From positions 611,019 through 675,018 of the forward strand of contig JALPQD010000408.1 of NCBI GenBank assembly GCA_023101885.1: 64,000 nt of DNA, read 5' to 3'. A model generated the notes under the pieces. That model was not told the origin of the DNA. It did not search any database and saw nothing but the letters and a program-made list of their open reading frames with translations. The number at the start of each line of letters is the position of its first letter. Position 1 is the stretch's first letter. Below are positions 23,417 to 34,388 of the stretch, in pieces. Made by a program: the position numbers and the translations under genes. Origin of the DNA: Typhlomys cinereus. Lineage: Eukaryota; Chordata; Mammalia; Rodentia; Platacanthomyidae.

Positions 23417-23833
23417 CTGCATGGTGCCCATTAAAGTCATGACCAAACAGCTTATGGGGAAGCAAGGGGTCTTACTCTAGCTTATATTTGTCCAGTTACA
23501 ATTCTCAATACAGCTTAAGAGAAGAGTCCACATCAATACCAGAGGCTGACACCACATCATATATACAGGCTGTTGAGACAAGGGCAAACTGCAAGACAGT
23601 ATATCCATCCAAGTATGCTGAAAAAGGTCAACTTCCTTAATCAGTTCCCTCCTTATTCACCTGCCCAGGGAATGGTGCCACCCATCATGGGCCGGGTCTT
23701 CTCCCACCAATTAAACAATCTCTCACATGTTTGCTTGGAGCTTGCCTTAACTATCAATGTCAATTCCTGACACATGTGCCCAAAGCTCAGCCTGCAACCT
23801 TCAAGTTGACACACGTATGTATCTAACTATGAC
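23417..23833 (-). repeat. ~415-bp LTR-like repeat (family D), left member of a direct pair
   Basis: From ACTCTGCATGGTGCCC to ATCTAACTATGAC. It matches 25261-25687 over its whole length at moderate identity: AATACCAGA, CCAAGTATGCTGAA, CTGCCCAGGGAATG, GTTTGCTT, CAAGTTGA. Related copies lie at 33140, 45290, 51430 and 61330. I recall similar 'GGGTGG.ACCATTCCC' repeats in mouse as MaLR-like, but am not sure of the class. Confidence 0.75.
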
Positions 23834-24217
23834 GTTCTACCCCTTATCCTCTTAATGTAAAACATATCACTTTTAAACTATAACCTTTGTCCCTACAGAT
23901 GTTACATTCATCTTATAAATATAAAGTACATTCAATTTAGTTATAAGAGTTCTCAAAGTCCAAACTTAAAAGCTCTCATAATCCGGTCTAGAGAGATGAC
24001 TCAGGAGTTAATACTCTGTCTCATAAGCAGAAAGTCCTGAGTTCAGATCCCAGGTCCCACATAAAAACACCAGATGGAATCTGCAGCAGCCTGCACTTCT
24101 GGCCCTGGTGAGCAGAGCCTGGGAAATCCCAGAGTGAAGCATAAAGAAGGTGGAAGCAATCCATGATGATTCCTGAAGTCACCTTTGATCCTCCACAGGG
24201 ACACACAGTGCTTTCTG

Positions 24218-24268
<51 letters not shown>

Positions 24269-25260
24269 AACAGTAAATAAATAAATAATTTTAAAAGTTC
24301 TCATAATCCAATTTTAAAATGTTCAATCTTTATTCAAAATCTTGTTTAAAATGTCTACATTCTCTAACTGTAGGGTTCTGTCAAATCAAAACAAGTTGAT
24401 TATTTCAGCTCATTATATAGTATGGTGGTTCAGATTCTGAGCAATCCCAGACCCTCTTTACAGCCCAATGTTTCCAAGCAAAGTTTCTTTGGACCAGGTT
24501 CAATTTGCATTCACAACCCTCCTTCAGTGCATATTCCATGGTTCTGGCATCTCCAACAGCATCCTGGGTTCACCTCTGCAACTGTGAACTTCACCTTTGC
24601 AGAAACTCCAAGCCTGCCACTTGGTAACAAGCTTCAGCTGCTCTTCATGAACTGATCATGCATCAAAACCAGTACCACTTGGATAATCTTGCCAAGTTCC
24701 ACAGTGAGGTTAAAAGATAGCTTGGTCCACTTGAATAGATGATCCATAAAAACCCTTTTCTAGATAGCCAAAACAAAGGACAAAAAACTACTTCAATTTA
24801 GCCCCCCCCCCACTAAACAGGTCTGGATTTTCATAGAATGAAATCTCTACAGAATGGTATTCTTTCACTGTCCAGTACAAAGCCCTAGGTTTTTTCCCAA
24901 TGACTTTCCTTTCTCCAACAACCACAACTGTTCTGCTGTCTGCCCTTTCCTCCTCCAAAACTTCAAGGCTAGATACAGTTCTCTTCTAGCAAGCAAACCA
25001 TTCCATCATCTTTAAATTCAACTTCACCAGAGTCCTTGTTCCCTTCATCACAATCTGAGCCCAAACAAACCACAACTCAGCATTTCTAGCTTCCAAATTA
25101 CTCTAAACGACGCTTGAGAGTTTTGATAGCACACAGTCTTAAAATCTTCAAACACTTACAAATTTCTTCTCCCCCCCAAAAAAATTCAAAATGCATAAAA
25201 ACCAATGATCAGATTTATCAGCAACACCCCACTTTTCTAATACCAAATTGTGTCTAAGTC
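23834..25260 (-). other. Non-coding interior between the two family-D repeats
   Basis: No open frame of note and no retroviral motif. Contains the SINE at 23985-24290. Blocks such as CTCTAACTGTAGGGTTCTGT recall a repeat interior seen in other rodents. With its flanks it could form one non-autonomous element. Confidence 0.5.
23985..24290 (+). mobile_element. CA-tailed SINE, older subfamily, with clear duplication
   Basis: Head GTCTAGAGAGATGACTCAGG, B-box-like GAGTTCAGATCCC, body CCTGCACTTCTGGCCCTGGT, then a (CA)n run of over 40 bases and (TAAA)n. Flanked by TTAAAAGCTCTCATAATCC (23966-23984) and TTAAAAGTTCTCATAATCC (24291-24309), 18 of 19 matching. It sits inside the interior of the candidate LTR-like element at 23.4-25.7 kb. 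Confidence 0.9.
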
Positions 25261-25687
25261 ACTCTGCATTGTTGCCAATAAAGGCACAACCAAATAGTTG
25301 ATGGGGATCAAGGAATTTTATTTCAGTTTTCAGTTGTCCAGTTGCAGTTCTCAGAACAGCGGGACAGAAGCTTGCACACCAATACCAGAAGATGAGGGAA
25401 CTGGCCACACCATAGCCAAAGAATGCTAAGTGAGGGGCACGCTCACTTGCCAAACCACATGTATGTCCAAGTATGCTGAAGAATACCAACCTCCTTAACC
25501 AGTTCACTCTATATTACTCACCTGTCCAGGGAATGCCCACGCCCACCATGCGCTGCGTCTTCCCCCATCAATGAAGCAATTTTTTGCAGGTTTGCTTAGG
25601 ACTTGCTTTAAACTATCAGTTCTTCACACATGTGTTCAAAGCTCAGTCTGTAACCACCAAGTTGATACATGTACATCTAACTCTGAC
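25261..25687 (-). repeat. ~425-bp LTR-like repeat (family D), right member of a direct pair
   Basis: From ACTCTGCATTGTTGCC to ATCTAACTCTGAC, in the same orientation as 23417-23833. Both members begin and end at matching motifs, as LTRs do. Confidence 0.75.
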
Positions 25688-28011
25688 ACCAGCAAGCCCC
25701 CAAGAGCATCTATTTTTATCCCCCGGTACTGGGGTTACAGGCACATGCAGATACCAGTGAGCAGAGTTTAGTGCTATTTCTAATCCAAAGATTCAGAATC
25801 TCCTTGAGGGGTCCTCAAGGAATGTGTTTAGGGTCCCAGATGCAACTCAGACCGATCTCGACCTCAATCTCCAAGACAAGTGATGGAAAGCACACTTGGA
25901 GTACTTACAAATCAAGACCATGGAAGCCCCAGTTTTCTTTTAGCCCCATGAGATGCCACTTTTCAACTCAGCCGAGTCAACTATTCATGGATTAATTATG
26001 TCTTTTCAGTTTTCGTATTTCTAGTGCTGTGACATCTAGGGCCATGCTGATTCTAGAGACACTGCAACCTCCAGGTTACAGAAGACATCCACACTATGAA
26101 ATGTCATCTTCCTCCCTTAAATCCCCTACATACCTCAAGTCAGGTAACAGGTAATGAGACAACAACTCCACCTGAAGCCCCTAAAATTATTCAAACTAAC
26201 CAATCCTAAACCCACTTCCCCTGCCTTAGGTTGTCTATCATATGAAACCGACAATCAATATCCAGACCCACGTGCTCCTTCCGCCTCTCTGCTTTCTGAT
26301 TGACCCTGAAGCCCTGTGTGGCATAGCACCGCCCTCCTCTTGGGACCTGTGCGGAGGATACAAAATTTTAAATTGAAGTCATCTTCTATGTGTTGTTTCT
26401 TTTTAACCACACCTACATTTTCAAACAGTAGACGTCCCCACCATGTACATTGTACAAAACACAAGTCGAAGTGATGACTGGAGGACTCTATTACCAAGAG
26501 GCATTTTGGTGACTACCACATGTTCTTTCATAACAGCTACAGGGCGAACATGTGGACCAGTTCTGACCCTCAGTGAGTGATAGCACCAGCGAAAATACAA
26601 ACAATTCAGAAATCATTTCGTGAAAGTTAGTGTCGACTTATTCATTCAGATGTTTACTGGGTATTTATTATGGACCAAGTTCATGAATATTTAAAGAAGA
26701 CCTCACCATGGTCAAGCCTGCCAAGAACATCCAGTATGGAGAGAGAGTAGCTGCCACCTTGTGGCTTCTAAAGTATAACGGTCACCGCTGAACTTCTTAC
26801 CTTCCAGTCATGGTTGGGCAAGAAGATGCTCAGAGGACTTTGGCAACAAGACAACCAGACAGGAAGCCACGTGTACCAGGAAACATGAACGAATAAAAAC
26901 TTCTGCTGCAGAAACACCTCTTCTTGTTTCCTAAACCTCCAACCTTTGGCCTACCCATGCCACTTGTCAGAATTTACCTTACATGTCCACGAATTATTTT
27001 TTATAAGAAGAATGTGGCACGGGCACCATTTGGGCTACTGAATGCTGAATATGGGATATTCACCATACAGTGCTCCCAAACAAGCAAGGGCAGAACCCGG
27101 CAATACAAGCTGCTGACCTGGAAGGCCTTTACATCAGAGGAGAGGCCACCCAGTAGGACGTCCCAGTGAAGGGAGCTTGTACAAGGTGGACTCTAAGTTA
27201 AGACAGAAGCAAGAGGGCTCCCTGCGGTTAGATGGAGCCAATAAGTTATAAGCAGCTGAGGTGCATGTACCTCATTTCTGGGCTGAGCACATCATTTGAT
27301 AGAACACTGTAGATTTGCAAAATCCACTGCTACATCTACTGGTCACATGTTACTAGCAGTGCTTGACATGTGTCTAGTCCAAATTGAGATGTTCTAAAAA
27401 TATGATGAATTACAAAGACAATCCTGAAACAAACATTGAGCATACATAAACTCGTTAATGTTTTCAAATCAATACGCTGGAAATATAATATTAGGTAAGA
27501 TAGAATGTGCTATCAAAAGTAGTTTTATCGTACTTGTATGTGTGAGACTTACACATGTGACTCACACTGCATTTCTGTTGCACGGGTAGCCTAGTGTTTT
27601 CTCCACTCCCTCTGCCATGGTGATTAGGAAATGTGCTAACAGGAGTGCTGGTTACAGAATAATGACACAGAAGGTCCCCTAGACACCCTCAAATGACATG
27701 CAACACAAATGAGAAGCAAGGGTTTATCAATCGAAGCAATCAAGTTCAGTTTTCTTACTTCCCCGCCTATTCTAACTGACACAAGAAGACACTGTGAGCC
27801 AGTCTGAATGGAGGCGGAACAAGACAACTAGCGGGAAAAAGACTTGAAGAGCACAGTCTATCGTGAACTTTCTTACGATCATGCACATGCAGCACACACT
27901 CAAGCACTCACAACCTCTGTTTTATATTTGAGGAGGACCCAAGGTGTGAAATGCTGCTTCCTCCCAGTGACTCCTCAGACCCACCACGCCGGCTGAGCAT
28001 GCCTGTGTCTC
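25688..28011. other. No gene recognised
   Basis: Contains one MIR/L2-like core and otherwise unique-looking sequence. No exon-like structure found. Confidence 0.5.
26635..26720 (+). repeat. MIR/L2-like fragment
   Basis: TTATTCATTCAGATGTTTAC and TGGGTATTTATTATGGACCA match the conserved core of these old repeats. Confidence 0.4.
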
Positions 28012-28027
28012 ATAAAGAACTTGGCAG

Positions 28028-29154
28028 GGGAAATGGATGTCATTAGAAACAATTATATTAAGTGAAGTATCCCAGACCCAGAAAATTAAGTATGTACTCC
28101 CTAATAGGTGGCTCCTAGTACCAAACCCACCCAGCCCACCTAGAGACAGTAATTCCAAGGATTATGAACAGGAGGGATGGGGTAGGAGGGCCACACCAGA
28201 AACAAGGAGAGAAGGGACCATGTTACAGCAGGGAAAATAGGCCTCTACCAAGGACCCAAATAAGTAATGAGACATCTGATTAAGTTCACAGACTTTTTTG
28301 TTCCTGATCATTTACTACTGAGGGGGTGATCTCACCAGAAGAGGAAGGCATATAGTCTGGCAGATAAAAAGTAACCATTTTGCAAATGGGTGATAGACCC
28401 CTCCCTTACTGTGGTTTCCCACTTTTATTACATCTACCTTTGAATGTGCTTTTATCACAAGACTCTAACAGCTTTTTGTCTCTGGCCAGGGGGTAACATA
28501 CAATGCCCACCAGGATGGAGTGAAGGGCATTGCAGGAGCAGCAAAACTGCAAAAGAAAATCAACAAACCACAATCCAGAACTTCAGAGACTCTATATCAA
28601 CCACCTAGAACTAGGCCAGCTTAGTCTCTCCCCATCTTGAAGCTCAAGGAAATTTGCAGAAGAGGGGGCGGTAAGAGTGTAAGAGCAAAAGGATGGGAGG
28701 AGCAATGATATGTAAGATACTCTATACTAGTTAGGGCTGAAGCAGTCATAATTGGACTTTGCATGCCCTGCGCATTGTCCAACACACTGTTGACCTCACA
28801 AAGTCTAGCATCTGCTAAAGGCACCAAGATCCTTGGAGGCAAAGGATTGGCAGCCACAGCAGTGTTCCTATACCTAAGGGGAACATGGGAAAGGGTTCAG
28901 GGAAAGGCCACTGGGTCCTTGTACGTCATCGGAGAGGAGGGCCCAGAGGAAAATCAGACATGCACAAGAAAGGACTCTCTGGGAATTGGAGTGGGAGGCA
29001 CTGGGGGATGGGGAGGGAGAGGGGTGGGGAGGGGGAGCAGGGGGTTCGGGGGGAGGAGGAGGGAGGGAGGGAACTGGTGTACCTAATAAGTTTGTATGAG
29101 CTGAAATAAAAAATAATAATAAAAAAATAAAATAAAATTATTATGAAAAAAAAA
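28028..29154 (+). mobile_element. 5'-truncated LINE-1 (end of ORF2 plus 3' UTR)
   Basis: Begins with GGAAATGGATGTCATTAG, the ORF2 C-terminal segment also found near 12043, and runs through the same 3' UTR and G-rich tract to an A-rich tail. It is flanked by a perfect 16-bp duplication, ATAAAGAACTTGGCAG, at 28012-28027 and 29155-29170. A standard target-primed insertion. Confidence 0.92.
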
Positions 29155-29308
29155 ATAAAGAACTTGGCAGATAGGGACAGGCTGGCATCAAAGTAGCTGT
29201 GTGTCCTCCATGGATGTCGATGTGCTTTACCTCATTCTTGCTCATGGAACTATTTCTTTTTTAAGAAAAAATTTATAACATTTATGCTCTTGATTTTTTA
29301 AAAACTTT

Positions 29309-29548
29309 AGTGTGTGTATGTGTGTGTGTGTCCCTGTGGAGGACCAAGGGTGACTTTGGGAATCATACTGGATTGCTTCTACCTCCTTCTTGCTTTGCTC
29401 TGGGATTTCCCAGGCTCCACCCACCAGGGCAGGAAGTGCAGGCTCCCACCATTTCTGCCTGGCATTTTTATGTGGGACCTGGGATCCAAACTCAGGACCT
29501 TCTGCTTATGAGACAGAGTCTTAGCCCCTGAGCCATCTCTCCAGCCCA
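29309..29548 (-). mobile_element. CA-tailed SINE, older subfamily
   Basis: The plus strand shows a GT run, GTCCCTGTGGAGGACCAAGG, TCCACCCACCAGGGCAGG and the head CCATCTCTCCAGCCC. Near-duplicated flanks ATGGAACTATTTCT (about 29245) and ATGGAGCCATTTCT (about 29552). Confidence 0.85.
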
Positions 29549-29769
29549 CTATGGAGCCATTTCTAGTATTTTACTTCTTGTACTGACAGTCACTGTGATG
29601 CCTGCATTATAGGTCCTGTAACTATTCAGGATTCTAGGTCACAATGCAGAAGAAACAATCCTGGAAATAAATCACTGAGCAGAGCCTAGAAAAGGACATA
29701 ACTCAGGGCGGACTCCATCTCTAATGAACACATGTTGTTACTGGAAAGCATCCTTGGTCACTCTTGCAC

Positions 29770-29996
29770 CTTCTTCTTTTTTGAGACAGGCACTCTAATC
29801 AAGCCCAGAGATCACTGATAGGGCTATATCCAGGTAGGCAGCTTATTCTTAGAATTCCCAGACTGCTTTCTGAGAATGGAGTAATAGACAGGCCCCCAAA
29901 TCCACCTGACATCTTACATGCGATCTGGAAGTCCAGAATCTGGTCCTTTTGCTTGCATGGAAAGCACTTTGATAGCTGAGCCATCTCTGCAGTCCA
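29770..29996 (-). mobile_element. B4/RSINE-like SINE
   Basis: On plus: TTTTTTGAGACAGGCACTCT (B1-like 5' end reversed) and the terminal head TAGCTGAGCCATCTCTGCAG. Diverged and without a visible duplication. Confidence 0.65.
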
Positions 29997-31707
29997 ATAA
30001 CAGAACTCTTAATTGGGATTTAGACTTGAGATTTCTTTTCCCACGTGACAGTTCAGAGAGAGTCAGCCCAAGGCTCTGGAGGAAGCGTGCCTTCCCCGCC
30101 AGCCCACTTCCAGTTCTGGGTGATACTAGCAGTATCACCCGCACTCACTGCCCTGAGAAGGCAACAGAGCCAGTTCAGGAAAACCACCTCTCGCCAGTGT
30201 GTTTCTGGCTGGGTAAATTGCCTTGTAGCAAGAAAGAGCTGGTGCTAATTCAGTGTTCGCTTCTCACCGGCTGAAATGTTTTTATTTGGGGAGGGAATTG
30301 GCTAGCTGTAATTATTATTGATCTCTGTGACAGCAATCAGAGAAAGCTTTCGTGCATCCTCCAAGAAGAAAGCCAGAAATAGACACAGTGTCCTTATGTT
30401 CTTGGCCAATCACAGCTTCTTCTTGCCCTCAATTGATTTTTAGAGCTGACTTGCCACCTAAAGAACAAAATTCTGCTCTAATGTAGTAAATTTGCACATC
30501 CTGCTCCTCCCCTTTGCCAGTGTTTATGGAGCAGTCACTCAGGTACCCTCACTCCCCCCAAATACACACTCCCATCTCCTCTCAGAGAATGCCTTACCTG
30601 ACTTTCAACAGATAGGTGTTAATGGGATATTTATTTACAGAGTAAAATTAAATTGGAGCTGCATCTTAATGCACAATTTACATAATCAGCTTTGTTCTGA
30701 GCTGATGAGCTGTTTTCAGTAGCACTTGGGACCCGCTCCATCACAGCTGTCTCGAAGCAGCAGCCACCGAGAATGGAGATTAAACAATTTCCTAAAGCTA
30801 CAAGTCTTGATGAAGCTCTATTATCCCATCCTGGAGACTTCATAATTTCTCTAGACACTGGCAGGGGATCCAAGAGGCAAGTCTGCTGCTTACCACAGTT
30901 CAAGATCAAAAGAAAGATGTTCGATTTGCAGCAGGAAACCATTACATTCCTGGGTGACCGCCACGCTCGCTCTCACCTCTGTAACATCATAATATCCTGC
31001 ATTAATAACACCCCACATGTCACACAGAACACATGCTTAGCACTGTGCCGCCCTGTGTGCTTGGAGGGCCTGGAAGGATCTTCCCAGGGTGGATTTCATT
31101 GTAATTCCTCATGCACATGACTGTGGTTGCCAGGGACAGCAGATCACCACTAAACTAAGCTCAGATCCTGGAGGGGTGGAAGGAGAAAATGCTCTAAGGG
31201 AGAGCAGAGTTGGTGAAACTAGATCTTTGTTGACTTTTAAAAAAAATGCTCTTTTTACCCCTCTACCAGTGCAAAGGGCACTGAATGAACTAAAACAGTA
31301 CTGTTCATCCTTCCAGTCCAATTGATATCAACCAACTCCTTGGAAGGAAGCTCCCCTCCTCCCTCGGGAAAAGCCCTACCAAAAAAACTGGACTAAAAAT
31401 TCAAGTTCTTTACAGTTTTTGTTCTATGGTCTCTGTATCCATAAGAGACAGTAACTACTATTGCCCCACCCCCACCTCTTTTGTGGACCAGAAATCTGAG
31501 TCCTAAAGAAGGAAGAGAATCAGCCCACTCCCACCCCAGCTATTGAAATGAAATGACCAGAATTCAAACGTGGTCTTTCTGACTCCAGAATACAAAGCAC
31601 TTATGTCCTGGGCCACTTGAAATCTCATAGAGCAAACCCTACAGACAGTTCTATGAGCAGTCCTGGGGCTCCGTTTATTAGCAGAAACGCAAGGGTATTG
31701 AAAATGA
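29997..31707. other. Apparently unique DNA with possible conserved non-coding blocks
   Basis: 30290-30350 (GCTGTAATTATTATTGATCT) and 30610-30720 (TTAAATTGGAGCTGCATCTT, ACATAATCAGCTTTGTTCTG) are AT-rich, low in simple repeats and contain homeodomain-like TAATTA/ATTA cores. No gene. Confidence 0.45.
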
Positions 31708-32012
31708 GACTTCCAGGCTGGAGCGATAGCTCAAGGGTTAAGCCTCTGTCTTGCCAACAGAAGGTCCTGAGTTCAGATCCTATATCCCACGTAAAAATGC
31801 CAGGCAAAAATGCCAATGCCCTGTACTTCTAGCACTGGAAGCAGAGCCTGGAAAACTACAAAAAAGAAAGGAAGGAAGGAGGAAGGGAGGGAGGGAGAGA
31901 GAGAGGGAGGGAGGGAGGGAGGGAGGGAGGGAGGGAGGGAGGGAGGGAGAGAGAGAGAGAAAGAGAGAAAGAAAGAAAGAAAGAAAGAAAAGAAAAGAAA
32001 AGAAAAGAAAAG

Positions 32013-32043
<31 letters not shown>

Positions 32044-32157
32044 GAAAAAAGAAAAAGGAAAGAGGAGGTAGAACAATTCAGGGTGAATCCTGAAGTCACC
32101 TTTGGGCCTCCACAGGCACACACAGTGCCCACTGATTCACATAGATGCATATAAAAA

Positions 32158-32195
<38 letters not shown>

Positions 32196-32215
32196 TGCAT
32201 GCAAAAAAAAAAGAA
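31708..32215 (+). mobile_element. CA-tailed SINE with a ~200-bp polypurine expansion inside its body
   Basis: The head GGCTGGAGCGATAGCTCAAG, B-box-like GAGTTCAGATCC and body to about 31865 are followed by a purine-only tract (GGAA, GGGA, GAAA and GAAAA repeats, 31860-32067). The SINE body then resumes (GAGGTAGAACAATTCAGG, GTCACCTTTGGGCCTCCACA) and ends with (CA)n and poly-A. The likely duplication GAATGAG...GACTTC is blurred by (GAGT)n slippage. Confidence 0.85.
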
Positions 32216-32734
32216 TGAGTGAGTGAGAGAGAGACTTCTATTCCTTGAGCTATATTTGCTAACCTTGAGCAGCAGGCAAACACATAAAGTCCTTAAAAGG
32301 AAAACTGTTCTAAATTATTTATTTCTTCTGTCATTCATTTATTCAGAGATCAAATCCGTTTCCCTTGGGGAGCAAGCTGTGTACATAAGTAGATCTCAAC
32401 AAACTTGGGATTTTACAACATCAATTAGATATCTAAATAAGACCCAGTCCTGATGGAATGGCTCAAATCATTGAACATAATGCTAAATCCACTGAGGTCC
32501 CTGGAGACAATCAACACAGTAGGGACATATTCAAGAGGGACTTGCTCTGGCACGTGATCCTCAGCTCACAGGCCTATTTCTTTTGATGACATCTTGTTCA
32601 TATTGAAAAGTCCAACTCAATTCCATCACACCCTTGTTCTGGGAGGATCCAGAAATAGATACCTGACAGAAGGAATGTGGTTGCTTTTCCCAGTGGTGTC
32701 TAATTAGCGACTTAACCTGTCTTACAACAAACTA

Positions 32735-33000
32735 ACAGAAACAACTTTGGGAGAAAGGATGGTTTAGGCTCATGGTTTCAGAAGGTTCCAGTGGATCATG
32801 GCCCGGAGGGCATGGCAGTGCAAGTAACTCAGTCCTTGTCCAAGGAAACATGGGGCAACTGGACCTATCACAGCTGACAGGAAGCAGAGAGTGCGGCCAG
32901 CAGGAGTCAGGGATAATAAATGACCTAAATGACCTATCAGGTAGTCCCCCACCTCTTCAAGGTTCTGTGGCTTCCCAACATAACACCAACTAGCTGAGGA
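32735..33000 (-). repeat. Reversed MaLR-like repeat fragment
   Basis: ACAACTTTGGGAGAAAGGAT, TTTAGGCTCATGGTTTCAGA, GACAGGAAGCAGAGAGTGCG. Same type as 14440 and 39122. Confidence 0.5.
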
Positions 33001-33139
33001 ACAAAGTTTAAAACATGAATCCCTGGGGGAAATTTCAGAGCTAAGTAGTAACTGTGTTCAAGAAAGTGAGTGCAACATTGATTTAAAGCAAAGTTGGGAC
33101 CAATCAAATGCTACATTAGATTCCCTTCAGCTGTGGGTT

Positions 33140-33600
33140 CAGGAAGTTAGTCGCTCAAAGCCTTTGTCATCATAGGTAGGTACAGGTGTCAGCTTCAAGA
33201 GGAAGGAAGGCTTGGAGTTCTAGGCACATTTGTAAAGAATTGGTAAAGAGTTACTTGAGCCATGAGCAAGCTTTCACAAGATTATCTGATTGATGGGAAG
33301 GCCCAGCCCATGGTGGGTGGGGCTTAGTCCCTGGGAAGGTGCATAGGACAGAGGCAGCTGGTTAAGGAAGTTGGCATCCTTTGGTATACTTGACCAGATG
33401 TGTTGGTCTGGCAAGTAATGATTGTCCTATGGATATATGGATACGGTGTAACCAGTTTCCCTAGTCCCTGGTATTATGGACTCTCCTGCCAAGCCAGATT
33501 AAGAACTGTAACTGAACTATCATAAGCAGAAATAAAACCCCTTGTTTCTCTTAAGCTGCGTTGCCATGAATTTATCAGCAGTATGCAGAGAAACTGCTAC
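33140..33600 (+). repeat. LTR-like repeat family D
   Basis: GGCCCAGCCCATGGTGGGTG, GGTTAAGGAAGTTGGCATCC, ACTCTCCTGCCAAGCC, AATAAAACCCCTTGTTTCTC. Plus orientation, with AATAAA near the 3' end. Boundaries approximate. Confidence 0.65.
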
Positions 33601-33838
33601 ACCTTTCCACTGGACACTTCCTAGTCCTACCTGTTATTATTGCCTTTCTGAAACTGGCCTCATCCCTCCCTTCCTTCAAGATCCTCTTCTCTGGCCTGTG
33701 CTAGTGAACGCCAGCTGTTCCGGTGTTTCCCAGAGATACTTCACCTTTTCATTGGAATTGCCTAGGAGTAAAATGCATCAATTCCAGCTGTTTCCAAGTA
33801 GCCACAATAACACCAACACAGCAAGTGGCAAAAGAGAT

Positions 33839-33936
33839 GACCACCAAAGCAGACCGAAAGGTAGATCCCACTGAAGCGCGTAGAGATGACCACCAAAGCA
33901 GACTGAAAGGTAGATCCCACTGAAGCACGTAGAAAT
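33839..33936 (+). repeat. 49-bp tandem duplication (two units)
   Basis: Units 33839-33887 and 33888-33936 differ at only about three positions (ACCG/ACTG, GCGCG/GCACG, GAGAT/AAAT). Starts GACCACCAAAGCAGAC. Confidence 0.9.
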
Positions 33937-34293
33937 GACCTTAATTGAAAAAGGGTCTTTGCAGATATAACTAACTGAGGTTCTCAGAATGAGATAATCT
34001 TGCATTAACCAGGCAGGCCCCAAATCCAATGACAATTACCCTTAAATAGAAGAGGAGAAGATACAAACCAACAGGCCACAGGCAAAGCCCATGGGAAGAC
34101 CATGGCGACACGGCTCCAAACCAAGGCATGCTTGGAGCCAGCTGAGGGAAGGAAGAGTTCTCCCCTCATCTTTGAAGAGAACCAGCCCTGTGGACAGTTT
34201 GATTTCAGAGTTCAGAGTTCTGGCCCCAGAACTGTTATGTTTTTAAGCCATCAAATGTATGGTGATAGGTTATGGTGGTCCTAGGACGTTAAT
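33937..34293 (+). mobile_element. MLT1-like (ERVL-MaLR) LTR, 3' part
   Basis: GGGTCTTTGCAGATATAACT, CCCCAAATCCAATGACAATT, GAAGAGGAGAAGATACAAAC and the end TTTTTAAGCCATCAAATGTA. The pattern is that of MLT1 LTRs shared by all placental mammals. The 69-bp L1 end is inserted at its 3' border. Confidence 0.75.
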
Positions 34294-34306
34294 ATAATTG
34301 CATTTG

Positions 34307-34375
34307 TTTTTTGTTTTGTTTTTGTTTAACATTTTTATTATTATTTCCGCTCATACAAACTTAATAGGTACACCT
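34307..34375 (-). mobile_element. 69-bp LINE-1 3'-end insertion
   Basis: Contains only the terminal L1 bases (GGTGTACCTATTAAGTTTG type, reversed) and the A-rich tail (T-rich on plus). The flanks ATAATTGCATTTG (34294-34306) and ATTATTGCATTTG (34376-34388) match at 12 of 13 bases, so this is a genuine insertion and not a chance match. Confidence 0.8.
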
Positions 34376-34388
34376 ATTATTGCATTTG

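Noticed and set aside
31751..32204. Open frames of 106-143 codons over the polypurine tract, both strands
   Set aside because: They are low-complexity translations (Glu/Lys/Arg/Gly or Phe/Leu/Ser/Pro) of a microsatellite inside a SINE.
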